Assembly: GCA_030698395.1 (NCBI GenBank)
Contig: JAUYKW010000007.1
Location: 1-37,442, forward strand
Direction of reading: 5' to 3'
DNA length: 37,442 nucleotides
DNA from: a bacterium
GTDB lineage: Bacteria; Patescibacteriota; Patescibacteriia; UBA9570
Shown here: positions 18,841 through 26,915 of the stretch, piece by piece
How positions within the stretch are numbered: the stretch's first letter is position 1
Layout of the letters: each line of letters opens with the position of its first letter
Notes under the pieces: generated by a model
What the model saw: only the letters and a program-made list of their open reading frames with translations
The model's database searches: none
Told to the model about the DNA's origin: nothing
Program-made: the position numbers and the translations under genes

Positions 18841-20037
18841 ATGATAATTTCACACGGGCCACTCGGATACGGGGTAGCATATCTTGCACGGCGGTTTTGG
18901 CTAAAAATAAAACTAACTAAAAAGCAAGAAAGAATTATTTACATAGTTGGATTTATTGCTGGCATTTTTCCAGATATTGATTTATTTTTTTATTATTTCG
19001 TAAGTGCGTCATTTTCACATCGACAGTTTATATCACACAGTATCTTGCCATATCTAGCGATACTAATAGTTGGTCTAATAATTCTAAAGCTTTCCAAGAA
19101 AAAGTTTGTAGGTGTAATAATAATTACTACTGGACTAGGTACTCTTAGTCATTTATTAATAGATTCTGTTTTAGGATTAACAGCATTGTTAACACCGATA
19201 AGTAATAAATTATTTGGTTTGGTTTTGTTTGATTGGTTTCAAACTAGTATATTCATGCACTTTTCATTAGTTACAATGTTTGTGATAGAAATTTTGATAA
19301 TTATGGCAGCTGGCTATACGTTTATAAAAAACAAAAAACAATATTTGTATATTTGTGCAACAACCTTTGCGATTTTAATAATTGTACCAGTTTATGTAAA
19401 TTTTCATGTCTTCAGACCAAATGGCTTATTTTATTATGCTGATTACGATGATGATGGAATTCTTAATTCTAACGATTTAAATATTGATGGTGATGGATTC
19501 GACAATATTGTAGATATTGATATTGATGGTGATGGTGAGGATAATAGTTTGGATATTTATCGCGAAACATTTGAAGCAGAGGGATCATTATATGATTATA
19601 CAGAAGGGATATTTGCCGAGATTCCGTTAAGATTAGGATTCGTTACAACTGAAAAATTAATCGAAAGAATGTTTGCCAACGTTGGAATATTCTTTGGTAA
19701 TGAAATGACCACTGACTATGAGCTTAATTCAATAGGTTATATTGGCAATCCAAGTAAGAATGAATTTACTGAGAATATTGATAATTGGAAGAATTGGCTA
19801 TCTCATTTAAACAGAATGATGCCAGCAGATACTTATTTAAATGAATTTGATATTTTATTTTTTGAGTCAGAGCATGTAGGAATATTTACCCGAGTTGATG
19901 GCGAGGATCGCGTGTTGGAAGCCGATGGTATCCATTTTCATACATCTCAAATACCATTAGAAAAAGTTATTAAGCGAGAAGGCGATATTGTTAGCGTAGG
20001 AAGATTATTGCCTAAGCCTATTGATAAACAGTATTAA
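18841..20037 (+). CDS. DUF457/YdjM-like membrane-bound metal-dependent hydrolase fused to Asp-rich calcium-binding repeats and an NlpC/P60-like C-terminal domain
   Basis: MIISHGPLGYG..., GFIAGIFPDIDLFFYYF, FSHRQFISHSILPY, LSHLLIDS; DYDDDGILNSNDLNIDGDGFDNIVDIDIDGDGEDNSLD; C-terminal FDILFFESEHVGIFT. Confidence 0.75.
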   Translation: MIISHGPLGYGVAYLARRFWLKIKLTKKQERIIYIVGFIAGIFPDIDLFFYYFVSASFSHRQFISHSILPYLAILIVGLIILKLSKKKFVGVIIITTGLGTLSHLLIDSVLGLTALLTPISNKLFGLVLFDWFQTSIFMHFSLVTMFVIEILIIMAAGYTFIKNKKQYLYICATTFAILIIVPVYVNFHVFRPNGLFYYADYDDDGILNSNDLNIDGDGFDNIVDIDIDGDGEDNSLDIYRETFEAEGSLYDYTEGIFAEIPLRLGFVTTEKLIERMFANVGIFFGNEMTTDYELNSIGYIGNPSKNEFTENIDNWKNWLSHLNRMMPADTYLNEFDILFFESEHVGIFTRVDGEDRVLEADGIHFHTSQIPLEKVIKREGDIVSVGRLLPKPIDKQY

Positions 20038-20041
20038 ATTA

Positions 20042-20500
20042 CTAATTCAAAAGAAGCCAAAGGAGAGCTGTTATCACAATTCCAAATATTGTTCCCACAA
20101 ATGCTTCAGTAGGAGTGTGTCCTAAACGAGTAACGATTTTGTCATGTTCAATATCATCATTATCTTTGACGTGTTCCTTTATGAGTTGTTTAAGGATCGC
20201 ACCATGATTTCCTAAATGCCAGCGAATACCAACTGCATCTCGAACCATAATTAGATACAGTATAACGCTAATAGCAAACTCGAAAGATGTCAGTCCAAAA
20301 GTTAGGCCACTAACAATAATTAAAGATGCAAATAAGGCGGAGTGTGAAGATGGCATTCCTCCATAACGATTGAGCGATGCAACTGTAATTTTTTTTCTTT
20401 TACCTTGAACAATTTCAATTGTCACTTTGGTAAGCTGTGTTATAATCAACGCAGTTAACGGAATAAATAGGATTTGTCCTGAATGTAATATCTCAATCAT
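20042..20500 (-). CDS. Divergent PAP2 (DUF212) family membrane protein
   Basis: GGMPSSHSALFASL, VRDAVGIRWHLGNHG, RLGHTPTEAFVG. Confidence 0.92.
   Translation of the reverse strand: MIEILHSGQILFIPLTALIITQLTKVTIEIVQGKRKKITVASLNRYGGMPSSHSALFASLIIVSGLTFGLTSFEFAISVILYLIMVRDAVGIRWHLGNHGAILKQLIKEHVKDNDDIEHDKIVTRLGHTPTEAFVGTIFGIVITALLWLLLN
20419..20446 (+). promoter_or_regulatory. Predicted promoter of uppP inside the divergent PAP2 gene
   Basis: TTGTCA (20419-20424), 16 nt spacer, extended -10 TG-T-TATAAT (20441-20446). Confidence 0.6.
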
Positions 20501-21269
20501 GGAATATATTTATACAATTATTTTAGGTGTTGTCCAAGGGATAACAGAGTTTGCACCAGTGTCATCATCTGGTCATCTAGTGCTATTACATGAATGGTTC
20601 AAATTAGATTTAAGCTCGGAGTTAGTGTTTGATGTGGCTTTACACGCTGGTACATTATTCGCTATTATCGTGTTCTTCACCAAAGATATTATACACTATA
20701 TTAAACATTCTCCTAAATTATTATGGTTGTTTGTTTTAAGTAGTATACCTGCAGCAATAGTTGGTTTTTTCCTTGAGGACATTATAGATGAGAAGCTAAG
20801 ATCTGTATGGGTAGTAGTAATTATGTTGGTATTGGTGGCTATTATATTTCTTGTCGTAGAGAGGAAAGCAAGGCAAAGAATTGTTTTAGATAAAATTGGG
20901 TGGAAACAAGCATTAACAATAGGATTTGCTCAAATGTTATCTCTTATTCCTGGAACTTCTAGATCTGGTATAACGATTAGTACTGGTATGGCCCTGGGAT
21001 TAAGTAGGGTTGATGCCACGAGATTTTCTTTTTTAATGGCGATTCCAATATTTCTTGGCGTAACTGGAAAGAAGGGGATCGATCTCATACAACAACCAGT
21101 TTCTAAACATGAAATGTTCTTGATATTGATTGGTTTCGTAATATCTTTCGTTGTTGGTATGGTTGTGATTAGATATTTGCTGGTATTTTTTAAGCGTTAC
21201 TCTTTGCGGCCATTTGCTTGGTATAGAATTGTTTTAGCTGTAGTTGTCACAATCGTATTTATTTTATAA
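20499..21269 (+). CDS. uppP: Undecaprenyl-diphosphatase (UppP/BacA)
   Basis: GVVQGITEFAPVSSSGHLVLL and SLIPGTSRSGITISTGMALGLSR. Start MEYIYTII at 20499. Confidence 0.96.
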   Translation: MEYIYTIILGVVQGITEFAPVSSSGHLVLLHEWFKLDLSSELVFDVALHAGTLFAIIVFFTKDIIHYIKHSPKLLWLFVLSSIPAAIVGFFLEDIIDEKLRSVWVVVIMLVLVAIIFLVVERKARQRIVLDKIGWKQALTIGFAQMLSLIPGTSRSGITISTGMALGLSRVDATRFSFLMAIPIFLGVTGKKGIDLIQQPVSKHEMFLILIGFVISFVVGMVVIRYLLVFFKRYSLRPFAWYRIVLAVVVTIVFIL

Positions 21270-21278
21270 AATAGCAGA

Positions 21279-22322
21279 ATGTATATTGTAATTCGCGCTG
21301 GTGGAGTTGGCACAAGATTGTGGCCAGTATCTAGAACAGCTAAACCCAAACAACTTCACGCATTAACAGGCACTGATACTTTATTACAGATGTCTATTGA
21401 TAGAGTGCTAGATATGGAAGCGCCAGATCATATTTATGTATCTTGTAGTAAAACAACAGAAAAGAATCTTAAAGAAGAATTAGTTGGAATTCCAGATGAG
21501 AATGTCATCATTGAGCCGGCCTTGCGGGATACAACTGCTGCTGTTGGTTTAGAAACGATTATTATAGCTAAGAAGGATCCAACAGCCGTGATTGCAAGTT
21601 TGGGATCAGATCATGTAATAACTGATAAGGCTGAATTTCAGAGAATATTGAAATTAGCTGAAAAGGTTATAAATGATAAGCCAGATCATATTTTATGTAT
21701 TGGTATAGCGCCAGATGCGCCAGATACTGGTTATGGATATATAGAGCTGGGTGCGGAAACTGAAGCGGAAGTTTATGAGGTTAAATCGTTTAAAGAAAAA
21801 CCAGACCAAGATACAGCACAGGAATTTGTTCATGCTGGAAATTACTTGTGGAATGCCAATATGTTTGTGTGGCGAGCAGACACGGTATTGGATTTGTTTA
21901 AAGAGCATCAGCCAGAAATGTATAAACAATTAATGAGCATTCAAGATGATCCGTCATCTTTGGAAACAGAATATCCAAAATTAGAAAAAGTGGCTATTGA
22001 TTATGCAATTATTGAAAAAACGTCAAAAATTCTAGCTGTGCCTGGTAAATTTGGCTGGAATGACATTGGTGATTGGTCACGTCTAAAGGATGAGCTAAGT
22101 AATTCTAACGAGAGTCATGTAAATGCAGAACATTTAGATATAGATAGTCAGAATATTTTAATTCATTCAAATACAGACAGATTAATAGCAACTATTGGTT
22201 TAAAAGATATTATTATTGTAGATACAGATGATGCATTGTTAGTGTGTGATAAATCACAGAGTCAGGAAGTAAAGAAGATAGTTGAGGAGCTAAAAAAGGG
22301 TAATAAAAAACACTTGCTATGA
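21279..22322 (+). CDS. Mannose-1-phosphate guanylyltransferase
   Basis: RAGGVGTRLWPVSRTAKPKQLHAL, SLGSDHVI, GYGYIELG, VKSFKEKPD, GKFGWNDIGDW. Confidence 0.92.
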   Translation: MYIVIRAGGVGTRLWPVSRTAKPKQLHALTGTDTLLQMSIDRVLDMEAPDHIYVSCSKTTEKNLKEELVGIPDENVIIEPALRDTTAAVGLETIIIAKKDPTAVIASLGSDHVITDKAEFQRILKLAEKVINDKPDHILCIGIAPDAPDTGYGYIELGAETEAEVYEVKSFKEKPDQDTAQEFVHAGNYLWNANMFVWRADTVLDLFKEHQPEMYKQLMSIQDDPSSLETEYPKLEKVAIDYAIIEKTSKILAVPGKFGWNDIGDWSRLKDELSNSNESHVNAEHLDIDSQNILIHSNTDRLIATIGLKDIIIVDTDDALLVCDKSQSQEVKKIVEELKKGNKKHLL

Positions 22323-23338
22323 AAATATTAACGTGGTTAGGTGTGGGCTTGCTCTTATTTTTAGCAGTATCATTTGGTTTGTATATGTTGCAAGTAGGGA
22401 AGGTTATTGAATTGTCAGAGCCAGTAACAGTTGAAATTGAAGATAATAGTGGCACAGAGGGAGCTTTGGTGGCTTTATGGGATGCAGGAGTATTACCATC
22501 AAAATGGGGCTTTATTGCTCATTTATTACTCACTGGCCAACGAACAGATATTAAGTCTGGAACATATGAATTTAGTGATTCCGTAACTCTCGATTCAGTA
22601 TTGGGTATAATTACGCAAAATAAAACACAAAAAGATGAATTAGAAATCACTATTCTTGAAGGTTGGACAAATGAGGATATTGCTACTTATTTAAGCGAAG
22701 CTGGCGTAGTTGATTATGAGGAATTCATTAAAATTGGAGAAACTAAACACACTCAAACTATATTGCCAGATAATAAATATGATTTCTTAATTGGCAAGCC
22801 CTTGAGTGTTGGCTTGCAAGGTTTTTTATTTCCTGATACATATCGTATATTTGAAGGCGAAACAGAGATCGGCATAGTAGAAAAGATGCTGGATAATTTC
22901 AAATCAAAATTCACACCAGAAATGATAGAAGATGTTGCGAAGTTAGGTAAAACTAATTATGAGATAGTAACATTGGCAAGTATTGTAGAAAAAGAGGTTT
23001 ATGACTTTGAGGATAAACAAAAAGTTGCTGGAATTTTTTGGAAGCGAATGGATAATGGAATGAGAATACAATCTGATGCTACGATTAATTATATTACGAA
23101 AAAAAATACCACTACTCCTAATGCAGCGGATTTGAATGCAGAATCAGCATACAATACCTATCGAAATGATGGTTTACCGCCAACACCAATTAATAATCCT
23201 GGTATTGATACGATCAAAGCTGTAATATATCCAATTTCAACAGAATATTGGTATTTTCTTACAACTCCAGATGGAAAGGTGTTATACTCAAAAACATACG
23301 AAGAACATTTAGAAAAAAGATCACAGTACTATGATTAA
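22319..23338 (+). CDS. mltG: Endolytic transglycosylase MltG
   Basis: LEGWTNEDIATYL, GFLFPDTYRI, ASIVEKEVYD, IQSDATINY, NTYRNDGLPPTPINNPG. Confidence 0.95.
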   Translation: MKILTWLGVGLLLFLAVSFGLYMLQVGKVIELSEPVTVEIEDNSGTEGALVALWDAGVLPSKWGFIAHLLLTGQRTDIKSGTYEFSDSVTLDSVLGIITQNKTQKDELEITILEGWTNEDIATYLSEAGVVDYEEFIKIGETKHTQTILPDNKYDFLIGKPLSVGLQGFLFPDTYRIFEGETEIGIVEKMLDNFKSKFTPEMIEDVAKLGKTNYEIVTLASIVEKEVYDFEDKQKVAGIFWKRMDNGMRIQSDATINYITKKNTTTPNAADLNAESAYNTYRNDGLPPTPINNPGIDTIKAVIYPISTEYWYFLTTPDGKVLYSKTYEEHLEKRSQYYD

Positions 23339-24017
23339 TAAAAAAACAGTTGTTTTATCCTTAGGAGGTTCATTGATAGTTCCAGATGCAATAGATGAGA
23401 AATTTTTAAAGAATTTTACTAATTTAATATTAAGGTTGAGCAAAAATTATAGATTTGTGATATTTACTGGCGGTGGTTCTGTTGCTAGATCTTATCAGCA
23501 ATCTCTAGCCAAGATAAATTCTGGTGCAGAAAAGGATGCTAAGGATTGGGTAGGAATACAAGCATCTATATTAAATGCCGAGTTGTTAAAGCAAAGTTTG
23601 GGTAATAATGCGCATACAAAAATTATTACAGATCCACGAGTGAAATTAAGGTGGACAAAGAATGTCTGGGTAGGAGCTGGATGGAAGCCGGGACGATCTA
23701 CGGATTATGATGCTGTAAGAATTGCTTTAGAAAATGGCATTTCTAGTGTAATCAATTTATCTAATATTGATTATGTTTATACTAAAGATCCTAATAAATA
23801 TAAAAATGCTGAGAAGATTACAGATATTACTTGGTCTGAATTTAGAAAAATCATTGGAAGAAAATGGGATCCAGGTTTGAACGTTCCTTTTGATCCCGTA
23901 GCTGCCGGCTTGGCTCAAAAGTATTCTATTCACGTTAAAATAATTAATGGCAAGAATTTAACTAATGTTGAAAATGCCATTAAGAATAAGAAAATTAAAG
24001 GAACATCTATTTCATAA
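23331..24017 (+). CDS. pyrH: UMP kinase (archaeal-type amino-acid kinase family)
   Basis: VVLSLGGSLIVP, VIFTGGGSVARSYQQ, WKPGRSTDYDAVRIA, NLSNIDYVYTKDPNK, WDPGLNVPFDPVAAGLAQ. Confidence 0.88.
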   Translation: MINKKTVVLSLGGSLIVPDAIDEKFLKNFTNLILRLSKNYRFVIFTGGGSVARSYQQSLAKINSGAEKDAKDWVGIQASILNAELLKQSLGNNAHTKIITDPRVKLRWTKNVWVGAGWKPGRSTDYDAVRIALENGISSVINLSNIDYVYTKDPNKYKNAEKITDITWSEFRKIIGRKWDPGLNVPFDPVAAGLAQKYSIHVKIINGKNLTNVENAIKNKKIKGTSIS

Positions 24018-24028
24018 TATATACAATT

Positions 24029-24499
24029 ATGTTAGTACAAGATCATATACGAAGACACATTATAACAATTTCTCAGAACGCAACTTTTCGGGAGGCACTA
24101 ACAATTATGATAAATAATAAAACTAACGGTTTGATAGTGGTTGATAATAAAAATAAGCCAGTTGGTTATATTGATTCTTTTAGTTTAGTTCAAGAAAGTA
24201 TTCCAGCGTACTTGAAAGACAATGTTACCCTTGCACAGTTTGAGCCTGCAGGAGTTTTTAAGAAGGCCATTGAAAAAGTGGATCATCATAAAGTTAGAGA
24301 CATGATGGAGGATTTACATGGCGTACAGATAAAAGAAGATGATCCGATTATTCTTGCGGCTGCGCTAGCCTCTAAAAATAATTTACGTTACATTCCCGTA
24401 GTTGATGACGATGGGTATTTAGTGGGATTAGTTTCTAGGACAGATGTAAAGAGGGCGATGGCGGAACTTTTAGGCATTAAGGATGATGCTCAAGCCTGA
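24029..24499 (+). CDS. CBS-domain protein
   Basis: Paired CBS motifs NKTNGLIVVDNKNKPVGYIDSF and NLRYIPVVDDDGYLVGLVSRTDVKRAM. Confidence 0.9.
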   Translation: MLVQDHIRRHIITISQNATFREALTIMINNKTNGLIVVDNKNKPVGYIDSFSLVQESIPAYLKDNVTLAQFEPAGVFKKAIEKVDHHKVRDMMEDLHGVQIKEDDPIILAAALASKNNLRYIPVVDDDGYLVGLVSRTDVKRAMAELLGIKDDAQA

Positions 24500-24504
24500 T
24501 CTAT

Positions 24505-25764
24505 ATGTTCTATATTGCAATTGTAATTTTTTTAGTAGTATATGCGCTTATAGTTTCTGAGCGCGTACATCGAACCAGCGTTGCGTTAGTTGGAGCTGTT
24601 TTAATGGTTATCTTAGGAGTATTGCATCAGGAACATGCTTTTTCAGCGATTGATTTCAATACAATTGGCTTGCTGTTAGGCATGATGATAATTGTGCTAA
24701 TAACTAAGCAAACAGGATTATTTGAGTATGTGGCGATAAAAGCTGCCAAAGTCTCCAAAGGCGATCCTGTAAAAATACTTATCACATTAAGTTTAATTAC
24801 AGCTCTTTTTTCTGCGTTGCTCGATAATGTAACTACTGTATTGCTGATCGTGCCAGTAACTTTTGTTATTGCAAATAATTTGAAGATTAATCCAATTCCT
24901 TTTTTGATAGCTGAAATTGTACTTTCTAATATTGGAGGTGCAGCAACATTAATTGGTGATCCACCAAATATATTGATTGGTTCCGCAGCGGGATTAACAT
25001 TTCTGGATTTCTTGATTAACTTGGCGCCAATATCAATGATTCTGTCTGTTGTTATGGTGATCTTTTTTAGATTTATTTATCGGCATAAATTAAAAACAAC
25101 AAAGAAATTACAGGAGAATATTATGAAGTTTGATGCACGCTCAACAATAAAAGATGTGCCATTATTGAAAAAATCTCTGTTTGTATTAGGCGTTACGATC
25201 TTTGGTTTTTTGATCCATGGTTTTGTTGGCTTAGAACCGGCTACAATTGCGTTGTTTGGTGCATCGTTATTATTAATAATTAGTAAAATTAATCCAGAAA
25301 AAATTCTGGAACAAGTAGAGTGGACGACGATACTGTTTTTTATCGGATTGTTCATTTTAGTTGCCGGAATCGAAGAAGTAGGAGCAATAGAATATTTAGC
25401 AAATTCAGTTCTAGATTTAACTGCCGGGTCTCCAGTCGCTGCTACGCTAGTTATTTTGTGGGGTTCAGCAATATTTTCAGCGGTGGTAGATAATATTCCG
25501 TTTGTTGCCACAATGATACCTTTAGTTCAGGAATTAGGTGCTTCTGGGATGGATGTGACTAATCTGTGGTGGGCACTAGCCTTAGGCGCTGATTTGGGCG
25601 GAAATGGAACGTTGGTAGGGGCTTCAGCAAACTTAGTGGCAGCTGGATTAGCAGAAAAGGCTGGTTATAAGCTTGGCTTCAAAGAATTTCTAAAAATTGG
25701 CATGGTATCCATGTTTATTACTATGTTGATTACCACAGTTTATGTATTTATTAGGTATATTTAA
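24505..25764 (+). CDS. ArsB/NhaD (SLC13/IT superfamily) permease
   Basis: 419 aa polytopic; NIGGAATLIGDPPNILIGSAAGLTFLDF and ALGADLGGNGTLVGASANLVAAGLAEKAG pseudo-repeat motifs. Confidence 0.9.
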   Translation: MFYIAIVIFLVVYALIVSERVHRTSVALVGAVLMVILGVLHQEHAFSAIDFNTIGLLLGMMIIVLITKQTGLFEYVAIKAAKVSKGDPVKILITLSLITALFSALLDNVTTVLLIVPVTFVIANNLKINPIPFLIAEIVLSNIGGAATLIGDPPNILIGSAAGLTFLDFLINLAPISMILSVVMVIFFRFIYRHKLKTTKKLQENIMKFDARSTIKDVPLLKKSLFVLGVTIFGFLIHGFVGLEPATIALFGASLLLIISKINPEKILEQVEWTTILFFIGLFILVAGIEEVGAIEYLANSVLDLTAGSPVAATLVILWGSAIFSAVVDNIPFVATMIPLVQELGASGMDVTNLWWALALGADLGGNGTLVGASANLVAAGLAEKAGYKLGFKEFLKIGMVSMFITMLITTVYVFIRYI

Positions 25765-25784
25765 TACTTTTCCACATACTGAAT

Positions 25785-25813
25785 TTGACCTTAGTCATAT
25801 TTGCTTGTAATCT
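25785..25813 (+). promoter_or_regulatory. Predicted promoter of rplJ-rplL
   Basis: TTGACC (25785-25790), 17 nt spacer, TAATCT (25808-25813). Confidence 0.5.
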
Positions 25814-25819
25814 AGTTAT

Positions 25820-25915
25820 TGCTGTCGTAGACCATAGGCAACAATAAGACCTATGTAGATAGTTAATAAAGTTGATTAATTCAACACTTGTCTACGGCGT
25901 AATCCGTATTTTTTT
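25820..25915 (+). promoter_or_regulatory. Ribosomal protein L10 leader
   Basis: GTCGTAGAC (25824-25832) pairs with GTCTACGGC (25890-25898); internal CATAGG/CCTATG and GTTGA/TCAAC hairpins; immediately upstream of rplJ. Confidence 0.8.
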
Positions 25916-26428
25916 ATGGCAAAATCAAGACAACAAAAAGAAGATAGTTTAAAAAATATTGATGACTTATTAGATAATAAGGGAGTCGTTTTTTTTAACT
26001 ACAATGGTTTAAAAGTTGTTGAGGTTGAGGAATTACGAAGCAATCTTCGTGAAGAATCGGGTTCAATGACAGTAGCAAAAAGAAATTTGTTACAGTTATC
26101 ATTAAAAAACAAAGGAATCGAATTGGATGGTAATCCAATTGATGGTCCGATTGCTATTGCAATAGCTGATGATGAGGTTGCTCCAGCAAAAATAGTAGCA
26201 AATTTTAAAAAGAAACATGAGCAAGTTGAGTTTTATGGTGGACTTCTTGAAGGTTCTTTCATGGATAATGCACAGGTATCAAATCTAGCTTCACTTCCTA
26301 GCAAGCAAGAATTGCTAGCAAAAGCGGTTGGTTCAATCGGTGCTCCATTATCAGGATTTGTAAATGTACTTGCTGGTAACATAAGAGGATTAACTAATGC
26401 GTTAAACGCAATTAAAGATAATAAATAA
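25916..26428 (+). CDS. rplJ: 50S ribosomal protein L10
   Basis: [47 protein letters not shown]...; followed by L7/L12. Confidence 0.96.
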   Translation: MAKSRQQKEDSLKNIDDLLDNKGVVFFNYNGLKVVEVEELRSNLREESGSMTVAKRNLLQLSLKNKGIELDGNPIDGPIAIAIADDEVAPAKIVANFKKKHEQVEFYGGLLEGSFMDNAQVSNLASLPSKQELLAKAVGSIGAPLSGFVNVLAGNIRGLTNALNAIKDNK

Positions 26429-26439
26429 TTTATAAAATT

Positions 26440-26856
26440 ATGGCTGACGAAGAAAAGACAGAAGAAAAAAAAGAGGTAGAGGTTCCAGAAAAGTTCAAAA
26501 CTCTAGTTGAGCAAGTTGAACAAATGTCTGTATTAGACCTGGCAGAGTTAGTAAAGGTTTTAGAAGATAAATTTGGTGTATCTGCTGCAGCTCCTATGGC
26601 AATGGCAATGGCTCCTGCTGGCGGTGAAACTGAAGCGGAAGAAAAAAGTAGCTTTGATGTTGAGCTATCTGAAGTTGGATCAAATAAAATTGCAGTGATT
26701 AAAGTAGTTAGAGCAGCTACAGAGCTTGGATTAAAAGAAGCTAAAGAAATTGTTGATGCAGCACCAAAGTTAGTTAAAGAAGCGTTAAAGAAAGAGGAAG
26801 CTGAAGCATTAAAAGCAAGCCTAGAAGAAGCTGGTGCTAAAGTTACTTTAAAATAA
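26440..26856 (+). CDS. rplL: 50S ribosomal protein L7/L12
   Basis: [53 protein letters not shown]. Confidence 0.98.
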   Translation: MADEEKTEEKKEVEVPEKFKTLVEQVEQMSVLDLAELVKVLEDKFGVSAAAPMAMAMAPAGGETEAEEKSSFDVELSEVGSNKIAVIKVVRAATELGLKEAKEIVDAAPKLVKEALKKEEAEALKASLEEAGAKVTLK

Positions 26857-26872
26857 ATTAGTTACAGAAATA

Positions 26873-26900
26873 AAAAACAGGGTTAGACCCCTGTTTTTTT
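26873..26900 (+). terminator. Intrinsic terminator after rplL
   Basis: AAAAACAGGG-TTAGA-CCCCTGTTTTTTT hairpin plus T-tract. Confidence 0.9.
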
Positions 26901-26915
26901 GTAGATAAGAATTAC

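Noticed and set aside
25077-25511. 144-aa minus-strand ORF inside the permease gene
   Set aside because: Antisense of conserved membrane protein motifs; no recognisable domain.
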